This document shows positions 1-7,348 of a stretch of DNA of 56,162 nt, in pieces (position 1 is the stretch's first letter; every line of letters starts with the position of its first letter). The position numbers and the translations under genes are program-made. Origin of the DNA: Candidatus Nanopelagicales bacterium. Lineage in GTDB: Bacteria; Actinomycetota; Actinomycetes; S36-B12; GCA-2699445. Below the pieces are notes generated by a model. That model was not told the DNA's origin. It worked only from the letters and a program-made list of their open reading frames with translations, and made no database searches. Where the stretch lies: positions 1-56,162 of the forward strand of contig JAUYJT010000012.1 in assembly GCA_030700225.1 (NCBI GenBank), read 5' to 3'.

Positions 1-2
1 CC

Positions 3-230
3 GCGTGGTCCCTGGGAGGCGCGACCGACCTGGACTCGTTGGCCAGCGTCTGCTGGCCACATCACCGTCAACTCGACCTCGGCCGGTGGGAACTGACCCG
101 CGACACCGAGCCAGACCAACCCGGGGCGGGCCAACCCGGGGGCGGGGAACCCCCCGCGGGCGATCCATCCCAGCCGTGGTGGACCGTCACCCCAACACCG
201 CGACACCGATGGCGAAGACCCCCGCCCTAG
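3..230 (+). CDS. HNH endonuclease (DUF222/13E12-type), C-terminal end only
   Basis: The window opens inside this gene, so only its last 75 codons are visible. The frame reads WSLGGATDLDSL, then VCWPHHRQLDLGRWEL and later WWTVTPTPRHRW. The G-TDLDNL...C--HH pattern is the typical end of the HNH nuclease domain in the large actinobacterial DUF222/REP13E12 families, where the second half of the HNH zinc site is followed by a Trp/Pro-rich tail. These genes are often linked to mobile DNA, which fits the transposon debris that follows. Whether the gene is intact upstream cannot be seen. The family call rests on a short segment. Confidence 0.6.
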   Translation, partial: AWSLGGATDLDSLASVCWPHHRQLDLGRWELTRDTEPDQPGAGQPGGGEPPAGDPSQPWWTVTPTPRHRWRRPPP

Positions 231-323
231 CCACGGGCGGTACGGGACGGATTCCTGCGCGGGCCGAGACCAGTCCCCCACTTCGTTGGGGGAGGGACCC
301 CCAACGTGAGGCTTGAAGCCGCC

Positions 324-411
324 GGGCGCGGCCCCCGGAGGAACCGGGCGCGGCCCCCGGAGGAACCGGGCGCGACCCCCGCAGGAACCGAGCGCGACCC
401 CCGCAGGAACC
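324..411. repeat. 22-bp tandem repeat, four copies
   Basis: Four head-to-tail 22-bp units lie at 324-345, 346-367, 368-389 and 390-411. The first two are identical (core GGCCCCCGGAGGAACC). The last two carry GACCCCCGCAGGAACC instead. No spacers separate them, so this is a simple tandem array. A similar single unit lies in the loop region of the hairpin after fbiB (about 4882-4905). Confidence 0.85.
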
Positions 412-470
412 GAGCACAGGGCAGCCCAACAACCCCGAATACAGGCTCTCCTGCTTCTTTCGTGGCAGTT

Positions 471-728
471 TCATGATCGTTTAGACCGTCCTGGGAGTTG
501 CGGGTCGAGGCCGCCGAGGTTGAGCATGATCATGGCGATGAGGGCCTGGGCGCTGTGGAAGCCGTAGGCCATTCGGGCCAAGACGCGACTCTTGGTGTTC
601 GTGGATTCGACGATCGCGTTGGAGAGGTCGTGTTCGATGCTGGCCAGGATCCGGGCCCGATGTTTGGTGATGGCCTTGGCCAGTTTGATGAACGCCGGGA
701 TCTGGCAGCAGGCCCGCCGTGAGGCCGC
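471..728 (-). pseudogene. ISL3-family transposase, C-terminal remnant
   Basis: The translated segment contains IPAFIKLAKAITKHR, then HDLSNAIVESTNTKSRVLAR and MAYGFHSAQALIAMIMLNLG. This is the signature end of ISL3-type DDE transposases, including the E in the VES-NTK motif that supplies the last catalytic acid. Nothing upstream in any minus frame gives the N-terminal zinc finger or the first two catalytic Asp residues, so about 85 of some 400-500 residues remain. It is dead and overlaps no functional gene. The 5' boundary is approximate. Confidence 0.75.
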
Positions 729-894
729 ACTCGCGGGCGGCTTGAAACGCGGCGCGGTGACGGTCGGGGAATCCGCTGGCAGGCTCGAGCACCACCAGCT
801 GTTCTTCGACCGGATGAAGGGACGCCGGACCGAGAGCCCCGTGCACCGCCACGGCCAGCGCGGGCGCCCGCGCAGACCAGCCCCGGTGCCGGTC

Positions 895-2081
895 GTTCGC
901 CCTGGCCTCGGATGGACCCAGCCGAAGTTGTTCGAAGCCCGCCGGGACTTCACCTGTTTCGACGAAGACGAAGACACCGACCTGAGCAACCCGTGGCTGA
1001 CTTGGGCGATCTACCTGGCTCACCGCAGGGGCGAGGCCCGCGGCTGGAGACCGGGGACCCGCCGAGACGTTCGCCGGGGACTGATCATCGTCTTGTCCAG
1101 ACACACCGCCGGCACCGAGGTGCACTACTGCGAGATCTTCCCGGCCCTGCGGGCCCGCTCGATCAGCGTCGAGCGGGTCGGCGAGGTCCTCGAGGAGATG
1201 GGCGTTCTCGTCGACGACCGGCGGCCTTCCTTCGAAGTCTGGCTGGACCGCAAACTCGACGGCCTCGCCCCGGGCATCCGCGACGCCGTCGAGATCTGGC
1301 TGCGAACCATGCGCGATGGCGGCCCCCGCTCCAAGCCCGCCGACATCGCCTCCGTCTGGAATCGCATGAACAACCTGCGCCCTGCGCTGATGGACTGGTC
1401 AGGCCGCCACGACCATCTGCGCGAAGTCACCCGCGACGACGTCGTCGCTGTCCTCGACGAACTGCACGGATCACGCCGCGCCAACGTCCTGGGCTCGCTG
1501 CGGTCGCTGTTCGCCTTCGCCCTGAAAAAGCACATGGTCTTCCGCAACCCGACCCGAGGCATCAAGGTCGGCGCACACCCCTACGGCATCATCCTCAGCC
1601 AGCCTGGCGGTCAACACACGCCGCCCGCACCTCAGCCATGACCTCCCTGCTCCTGGACGACATCGATCTGGGCAACCGGCGGCTGACCATCAGCGGCCGG
1701 GTCCGACCGATCGACAAGCTCACCCACGAGATCCTGATCGAATGGCTCGACTACCGGCGCACCCGCTGGCCGCGAACAGCGAACCACCACCTGATCATCA
1801 ACCAGATGAGCGCAAACGGAACCGGTCCGGCCAGCACCATCTACTTCGCCAAGACAGCACTGCGCGGCCAGGCCGCGACCCTCGAACAGCTGCGCGTCGA
1901 CCGGCAGCTCCAAGAGGCCCTGGCCCATGGCCCGGACCCGCTCCACTTGGCCGCCGTGTTCGGACTCGACCCCAAAACCGCGATCCGCTACGCTGACAAC
2001 GCCAGGCAGCTCCTTCAGACCACCGCCGAGGAACAAGACCCCGCCAGTCCCCGCGAACCCAAGGGTCCGAACACCCCATAG
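895..2081 (+). pseudogene. Tyrosine recombinase/integrase-like gene, frameshifted
   Basis: Two halves of one protein lie in different frames. Frame 1 (about 895-1610) encodes an N-terminal SAM-like and core-binding region, with stretches such as QPKLFEARRDF, LREVTRDDVVAVLDEL and KKHMVFRNPTRGIKVG. Frame 3 (about 1617-2081) continues with LLLDDIDLGNRRLTISGRVR, LDYRRTRWP, HHLIINQ and HGPDPLHLAAVFGLDPKTAI. Proteins with this order of motifs occur in actinobacteria as integrase-like proteins. The join at about 1600-1620 lacks a stretch usually found there, so a deletion with frameshift is likely. The start is also missing. It is best read as a decayed mobile gene. Confidence 0.65.
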
Positions 2082-2376
2082 AAGCTACACGTTCACCAGT
2101 TCACCCCGAAGACCCTTCAGTTCGCGTGAACTCTGGGGAAACCCGGCCCGTGAGGAACATCGATGCAATAAGTCACGCTAAGCACCTTTAGTCGCGATGA
2201 ACAGCAGCCCCTCGAGGGCTAACGTGATACACCACCTGTTGTAACGGAATATAGGAGTTAGATGCCTGGGGCAATGAGTCGGGCCATCCCGAACAGGTCT
2301 GGGCACAGACTGCTCGCGGAGCAACCGTAGTTGCGTGTCAGGTGGCCAAAGATTTCCTCTTTGGCAGAGTCTGGAA
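2082..2376. other. Intergenic stretch without a recognisable gene
   Basis: These 295 bases are visibly richer in A and T than the flanks and contain no reading frame with protein-like content or a good ribosome binding site. It separates the decayed integrase from the lipoprotein stop codon. I see no tRNA or clear terminator in it. Confidence 0.5.
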
Positions 2377-3357
2377 TCAGGATGCCTTGAAGGTAAGTGA
2401 CGACACGCTGTTGCTCAAGGCGACGGGGGCGCTGCAATTGTTGTAGTTCTGGCCGGGGAAAGAGAGATGCTGGCCGTAGTAGGTGGAGATGCAACCACCG
2501 TAGTCGGCGTCTCTGTAGAGGTTGATCACGTTGGTGAAGATGCCCTTGCCGTATGAGTTGGTTGCGTCGTTAATATGGTCGCCCACGTATTGGACGCCAT
2601 AAAGCGTCCCCGGCGTGCCTCCGGCCCACGCACCATTCCCGCCATCACACCGGGTTCCTTTCCAAAGCACTACCGTATGGTCTCCCGTACTGCAATCACC
2701 CAGATTGGGCACGTCCTCTTGTACGGTAGGTGCAACCAGGGAGGGATGAGGAATGGGTGCGTTCGGTTCGCCTGACTCACTTGAATCAGCGGAAGAAGCC
2801 ACGTCTTCGATAGCCGCGCCAGATGAGGCGCTGCTCTTAGTGACAGCACCCGTCAGGGCCTCAGATGTCTTGGCCAATTCTGTCTCGCAGTCCTTGACCG
2901 CTTTCTCCGCTTCCGGAATCCCTTGCTTTGCATCGTTGAAGAAGGACGTGTCCATGCTGGTGAGAGCCTGCTCGCATTGATCAATGCTGGCTTCGTATGC
3001 CTTCAACTGTGCTGTGTTGGAACTGTCCTCGACCAAGTAGTCGTGCGCGTTTCTTGCGTTGGTTAGTTCCACTGCCGCGATGGAGTAGCCCTCACTGACG
3101 GTGGCGAAGACATCATCCGCGATCCCGGTCTCCATCTTCGTTACGCCGCTCCGAAACTCATTCAGACTCGACGTGACTTGGCTGTTCGCTTCTGCGGTCG
3201 TGGTGGGCACTTCGGGGCCGTAATTCACCACGGGGGTTGGGTCTGAATCGGAACCGGAAGATGCGGTGGGAGAGGCTGCGGTCTCACCTGAGCAGGCACC
3301 CAACATCAAGCTACCGACAACAACCGCTGCTCCGAACAGCATTTTCGTATTCGCCAT
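2377..3357 (-). CDS. Secreted lipoprotein with helical middle and crystallin/I36-like C-terminal domain
   Basis: The start at 3357 is chosen because AAGGAGGG lies 9 nt upstream and gives a compact signal peptide, MANTKMLFGAAVVVGSLMLG, followed at once by the lipobox cysteine (LMLGAC). After a Ser/Thr/Pro-rich linker, about residues 50-190 look alpha-helical. The last 90 residues are Gly/Tyr/Asn-rich with Cys pairs (LYRDADYGGC, SVSSLTFKAS) and resemble the beta/gamma-crystallin-like fold of secreted peptidase-inhibitor-I36-type domains. The protein should be lipid-anchored outside the membrane. Ligand and role are unknown. It sits alone between mobile elements and uses more A/T-ending codons than its neighbours, so it may have been acquired. 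The C-terminal domain assignment is tentative. Confidence 0.7.
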   Translation of the reverse strand: MANTKMLFGAAVVVGSLMLGACSGETAASPTASSGSDSDPTPVVNYGPEVPTTTAEANSQVTSSLNEFRSGVTKMETGIADDVFATVSEGYSIAAVELTNARNAHDYLVEDSSNTAQLKAYEASIDQCEQALTSMDTSFFNDAKQGIPEAEKAVKDCETELAKTSEALTGAVTKSSASSGAAIEDVASSADSSESGEPNAPIPHPSLVAPTVQEDVPNLGDCSTGDHTVVLWKGTRCDGGNGAWAGGTPGTLYGVQYVGDHINDATNSYGKGIFTNVINLYRDADYGGCISTYYGQHLSFPGQNYNNCSAPVALSNSVSSLTFKAS

Positions 3358-3494
3358 GTTGGATTCCCTCCTTTCGCAAAGGGACACTACAGCGCATCAG
3401 CGATCTAGTCGCGGTGAGCGCGCCTGAAGCAGACACGTACGTCCGCCTCGGCCAGTGAGGAACAACCATGCGAAACATTACGATTAGGAAGCGC

Positions 3495-4812
3495 ATCGCT
3501 AAGGACCCGCGAAGAAATAAGGTAGGACCTTCACGGCATGTCGCTTGGCAGGATCGTGTAGTTCCACTCGCCGTGGAATTCGTGACGGATCAGAGGTAAC
3601 GCGTCGATGTCCTGCTGGGTGTAGCTGATCCCGGTGGGGTATTCGCCGGTGTCGAGGACGGCGTGTACGGTGAGGCCGGTTTCGGTGGTGGTGCTGGCGA
3701 CCAGATCGACGATGGCTTGGTGGCTGATCAGCGGTCGGCCTCGCCAGTTGAGGGTGATCTGGGAGAAGAGCCGGTGCTCGATCTTGTTCCATTTCGAGGT
3801 GCCCGGCGGCAGGTGAGTGACCGTGATGGTCAGGCCGGTGTCGGCGGCGAACCGGGCCAGTTCGATCTTCCAGGCCCGGACCCGCGAGCCGTTGGACCCG
3901 CCGCCGTCCGCGCAGATGAGGAGCCGGTCGGCGTGCGGGTACCTGTCGCGGCCGATGGTGTCCCACCAAGTGCGCAGGGTGGCCACGACGAACGCGGAGG
4001 TGTCGTGGTCGGTGCCGACGCTGACCCAGCCGGTGTTGGCGGACACGTCGTAGACGCCGTATGGGATCGCCTTGCCCAGTTCGGGGTCGGGGAAGTCGTG
4101 GACGTTGACCCGTTCCGGTCGCCCGGCGGGGGCGTATTCGCGGCCGCCGTTCTTGAACGCCCCGACGAGTTCCTTCTTCTTGGTGTCCACCGATACGACC
4201 GGCTGCCCGGCAGCCGCGTGGTCGGCGACTTGATCGGCGAGGTAGCGGAACTGGGCGTCCCGGTCGGCGTGCTGACGGCCCTCGGTGACCTTGGCGTTGC
4301 CCTGCAGGCTGAACCCCATCGACGCCAGCATCCGCGCCACTGTCCGATCCGAAACGGTGTGCCCCTCCCCGGTGAGCACCCCAGCCAGGTGCCGCGTCGA
4401 CTTGGTCGTCCACACCAGTGGCGACATCGGGTCTCCCCTGGTCTCTGGATCCACCAACTCCAGCAGCCGCGCCGCCAGCACCGGGTCGGTCTCGGCCAGC
4501 TTCTTACGCCCCCCGCCCGGTGCCCTGACCCGGGCCTGCGGCTCCGGTCGGCCCTCCATCTCCCGCACGCCACGGGCCACCGTGTCCGGATGCGCCCCGG
4601 TGGCCCGCGCGACCGCCTTAATCCCGCCACGGCCCAGCTCCCCGGCCTCCGTGCCCAGGAACAGTCGGCGTTGCCGCTCATCCAAGTGGCCCCTGAGGAC
4701 CTCGTACCTACGGCCAACAGACTCCGCAAGATCCACGTTGCTGCTCATAGCGCAAACGATAGTGGCCCCGCATCGGGAAACCTACGTTATTATGACGCGC
4801 GCCCTAACGATC
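3495..4812. mobile_element. ISAzo13-family insertion sequence
   Basis: About 1.3 kb with one transposase gene. Imperfect terminal inverted repeats are visible: 3495-3526 (ATCGCTAAGG...AATAAGGTAGG) against the complement of 4781-4812 (ATCGTTAGGG...AATAACGTAGG), aligning with one gap and several mismatches. A target-site duplication could not be fixed, so the ends may be off by a few bases. Confidence 0.65.
3531..4748 (-). CDS. ISAzo13-family transposase
   Basis: This 405-residue protein has the usual length for the family and no frameshift. It starts with a helical DNA-binding part (GGIKAVARATGAHPDTVARG) and carries the GGGRKK linker. The catalytic domain follows, with D in VSVDTKKKE, D in LLICADGGGSNG and E in WNKIEHRLFS. 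The GTSKWNKIEHRLFS stretch is characteristic of the ISAzo13/Rhodopirellula-type DDE transposases. It fills nearly the whole element and is intact, so the IS may still be mobile. Confidence 0.9.
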   Translation of the reverse strand: MSSNVDLAESVGRRYEVLRGHLDERQRRLFLGTEAGELGRGGIKAVARATGAHPDTVARGVREMEGRPEPQARVRAPGGGRKKLAETDPVLAARLLELVDPETRGDPMSPLVWTTKSTRHLAGVLTGEGHTVSDRTVARMLASMGFSLQGNAKVTEGRQHADRDAQFRYLADQVADHAAAGQPVVSVDTKKKELVGAFKNGGREYAPAGRPERVNVHDFPDPELGKAIPYGVYDVSANTGWVSVGTDHDTSAFVVATLRTWWDTIGRDRYPHADRLLICADGGGSNGSRVRAWKIELARFAADTGLTITVTHLPPGTSKWNKIEHRLFSQITLNWRGRPLISHQAIVDLVASTTTETGLTVHAVLDTGEYPTGISYTQQDIDALPLIRHEFHGEWNYTILPSDMP

Positions 4813-4871
4813 GTTCGCGGACACCCTCGCAAGTGGGCGATGGCTACGAGGCGGGCACTGTAACGCATCAC

Positions 4872-4919
4872 CACGATCTGAACCGGGCACGGCCCCGGAG
4901 GAACCCGGATCAGATCGTG
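4872..4919 (-). terminator. Hairpin at the end of fbiA-fbiB
   Basis: Arms 4872-4887 and 4904-4919 pair over 16 bp with one mismatch (CACGATCTGAACCGGG against CCCGGATCAGATCGTG) around a 16-nt loop. The stem includes the fbiB stop codon. No T-tract follows, which is usual for actinobacterial hairpin terminators. Confidence 0.6.
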
Positions 4920-6292
4920 ATCAGGAACCCGTCCGTGTCGCGGGCGGGACGAGGTGTGGGCGGCTGGGCCGGGAAGCCAAGAGCGATCATGCCGAGGGGC
5001 TGCCAGTCATCAGCGACGCCGAGAACAGAACGCACGACGTCAGGACAGAACACGGTGGAGGAAACCCATGCTGACCCGAGGCCCTCAGCGGACAGCGCGA
5101 TCATCAGGTTCTGGACGGCGGCTCCTCCGGCCATCAGGAACATGTCTCGTTCGTAGCCAGCCCTCGCCGCGTCGGGATAGTCGTGAGCGGCGCCGCCGAG
5201 ATCCAGGAATGGAAGCACCAGCTCGGGGGAACATCGCAGCAGAGCACCTCGCTTCAGACGGCGTTCGATGGCGGCATTGTCGAATCCGTCGAGCTGTGCC
5301 AGGTCATTGCGCCAGCGCTCGGCCATGGCATCGAGAAGCTCGTCACGACGCTGCTTCGTGCGCAGGTGCAGGAAGCGCCATGGGGATGAGTGATGTGGCG
5401 CGGGCGCGGCGATGGCGGCTGCGACGGCGCTTCGGACAAGCGCACTGGGAACGGGCAGGGCAGCGAATTCCCGCACGGTCCGGCGGCTCAGTGGCGCGTG
5501 GCGCATGCCGTCGGCGAAGGATTCGCCTGCTCCGCGCCGGAACAGGTCCTCTTGCGCCGGTCGGATCAGGTCAGCCGCGCCTGGACCGTCATCGGCGATG
5601 ACGGTTGAGGAAATGCCACGGGCTACCGCTACGGGGAGACCAGACGACTTGCCGCGCACGAGGTCGGCCGCCCCGGCGATCTCATCAGCTACCGCGGGTG
5701 CGGTGACAGCCAGCGTGTTGCCGTAGCTATCGAAGGCGCCGCTCAGATCGAGAATGGGCCTCATGCCAGCCACTCCGATGGCCGTGTCTGTTTGTCCGAG
5801 CCTCCAGGCCCTGCCCAGTGTGTCGGTGACTACGACCGCGAGCGGCGCGACCCCTGTGGCGGACTGAAGCTGGGCTCGCAGTCGCCGGGCCGAACCGTCC
5901 GGGTCTTTCGGCAAGAGCACAACGGATCCGGGGGCTGTGTTGCTCGCGTCTACGCCTGCGGCCGCCAGCACGAGCCCGATCTTCGTGCGGACGATGCGAG
6001 TGTCCCCGGTCCTGGCCACTACATCGGCGGTTTCGTCGCTTACGGCCTTATCCCGGGCTACGCCGGTGAGCAGGCGACCCTCAGCCTTGGCCACGACCTT
6101 GCTGCTGATCAGGATCACGTCGCCGGGTCGCACGCCGAAGGTTCCGTCCGGCCAACACAACGCGGTGAGCGCGTCTCGCAGCTCCGCCACCAGGTCGGTG
6201 CTTGGCGTTACCTCGCCGATCCCTGGCACGGCGACGACACTCAGTCCGGACGGGGCGACTGGTAGCCCTGGGCTCGCCTTAGGTCCAGTCAC
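4910..6292 (-). CDS. fbiB: F420 gamma-glutamyl ligase/reductase FbiB
   Basis: This is the 460-residue actinobacterial two-domain FbiB. The N-terminal CofE domain (about 1-245) adds L-glutamates to F420-0 with GTP (GDVILISSKVVAKAEGR, VVVTDTLGRAWR, GQTDTAIGVAG). The C-terminal nitroreductase-like FMN domain (about 265-460; SRRTVREF, APHHSSPWRFL, GLGSAWVSSTVFCPD) reduces dehydro-F420-0. Archaeal CofE lacks the second domain. The start is GTG at 6292 and overlaps the fbiA stop as GTGA, which implies translational coupling. It ends in a strong hairpin. It acts in the cytoplasm as the last steps of F420 synthesis, after FbiC and FbiA. Confidence 0.95.
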   Translation of the reverse strand: MTGPKASPGLPVAPSGLSVVAVPGIGEVTPSTDLVAELRDALTALCWPDGTFGVRPGDVILISSKVVAKAEGRLLTGVARDKAVSDETADVVARTGDTRIVRTKIGLVLAAAGVDASNTAPGSVVLLPKDPDGSARRLRAQLQSATGVAPLAVVVTDTLGRAWRLGQTDTAIGVAGMRPILDLSGAFDSYGNTLAVTAPAVADEIAGAADLVRGKSSGLPVAVARGISSTVIADDGPGAADLIRPAQEDLFRRGAGESFADGMRHAPLSRRTVREFAALPVPSALVRSAVAAAIAAPAPHHSSPWRFLHLRTKQRRDELLDAMAERWRNDLAQLDGFDNAAIERRLKRGALLRCSPELVLPFLDLGGAAHDYPDAARAGYERDMFLMAGGAAVQNLMIALSAEGLGSAWVSSTVFCPDVVRSVLGVADDWQPLGMIALGFPAQPPTPRPARDTDGFLITI

Positions 6293-7266
6293 GATCGAAC
6301 CCGGTCACCCAGATCGATCGCAGCCGCTGCGATCTTCGCCGATTCCACTACGTCGTACATCAGCAGCGGCCGCTCCGCGACCAGCCACCCCTCTTCGCGG
6401 AGGGCACTGGAGTGCTCCTCGTCAACGGTGTCGACCAGCCAGGCATCCAGCACGCCGCCATCGCGACGTCTCCCGTAGTGCCGCGCGACATCGCCAGCGG
6501 TAGCCGGTACCCCGATAGCCTCCAGACAGCGATCTGCCATCCCGCGGACTGGAGCTCCGCTGATGATGGGCGAGACCCCAACTACCGGAGCAGCGGTCTG
6601 CTCCAGGGCCTCCGGAACGCCCGGAACGGACAGGATGGCGCCGATGCTCACTACGGGATTGCTCGGTGCCACGATTACCAGATCCGCTGACACGATCGAC
6701 TCCACTACCCCTGGGCCCGCTGTGGCGGAGTCGGCGCCGACGTAGGCGAATCCTTCCGCGGGTATGTCAGCGGAGTGTCGGACCCACCATTCTTGGAAGT
6801 GCATCGCCCTTGCCTGCGGGTCACGCACGCGAACGTGTGTTTCGACGCGGTCGTTGGTCATGGGCAGAAGGAGCACGCCCGGGTTCCAGCGGGCACACAG
6901 CGCCGCGGTCACCTCGTTCAACGGATATCCGGCCGCGAGCATCCCAGTTCGCACGAGATGCGTCGCGAGGTCACGGTCGCCCAGTCCGAACCACGTGTTC
7001 GGCAAGCCGTAGGCGCGAAGTTCCTCGTTCACCCGGAAGGCTTCGTCGGATCTTCCCCAGCCCCGCTCCTCGTCCAGCCCCGACCCGAGCGTGTACATGA
7101 TCGTGTCAAGATCCGGTGAGATGCGCAGTCCGTGCAGCTGAATGTCATCGGCCGTATTGCCGATGACTGTGATCTCGTGCGGTGTGCCGTCATCGGCTGC
7201 GACATCTCGAAGCCCGCGCGTGAACCGGGCTCCTCCATGGCCCCCGGCCAACACAGATACGCGCAT
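6289..7266 (-). CDS. fbiA: 2-phospho-L-lactate/phosphoenolpyruvate transferase FbiA (CofD)
   Basis: FbiA joins Fo to a phospholactyl or phosphoenolpyruvyl group from its GDP-activated donor, giving (dehydro)F420-0. The 325-residue length is normal for CofD. The N-terminus MRVSVLAGGHGGARFTRGL is the diagnostic CofD nucleotide-binding loop, followed by GNTADDIQLHGLRISPDLDT and WFGLGDRDLATH. VIVAPSNPVVSIGAIL and SPIISGAPVRG are also typical. The ATG start at 7266 lies 82 bp from the divergent fbiC, so the shared gap carries both promoters. The enzyme sits first in a two-gene operon with fbiB. Confidence 0.95.
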   Translation of the reverse strand: MRVSVLAGGHGGARFTRGLRDVAADDGTPHEITVIGNTADDIQLHGLRISPDLDTIMYTLGSGLDEERGWGRSDEAFRVNEELRAYGLPNTWFGLGDRDLATHLVRTGMLAAGYPLNEVTAALCARWNPGVLLLPMTNDRVETHVRVRDPQARAMHFQEWWVRHSADIPAEGFAYVGADSATAGPGVVESIVSADLVIVAPSNPVVSIGAILSVPGVPEALEQTAAPVVGVSPIISGAPVRGMADRCLEAIGVPATAGDVARHYGRRRDGGVLDAWLVDTVDEEHSSALREEGWLVAERPLLMYDVVESAKIAAAAIDLGDRVRS

Positions 7267-7336
7267 CGCCCGATCGTGGCAGGCGGCCAGCCCGATCCGA
7301 TCCTGAGGGTCAAGTATGCGGATTCCTGGCCGCTTC

Positions 7337-7342
7337 TAGGCT
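7337..7342 (+). promoter_or_regulatory. -10 hexamer for leaderless fbiC
   Basis: TAGGCT ends 6 nt before the GTG at 7349 and no ribosome binding site precedes that codon. The spacing matches a transcript that begins at the start codon. The same arrangement recurs at manB, DUF3499, lysA and glyA in this window. Confidence 0.55.
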
Positions 7343-7348
7343 CAGTCT

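Noticed and set aside
324-411. Possible CRISPR array
   Set aside because: The 22-bp units are directly adjacent without spacers and no cas gene is near, so it is a plain tandem repeat.
3663-5156. Long plus-strand open frame across the ISAzo13 transposase
   Set aside because: It is antisense to a well-supported transposase and shows no family-like sequence.
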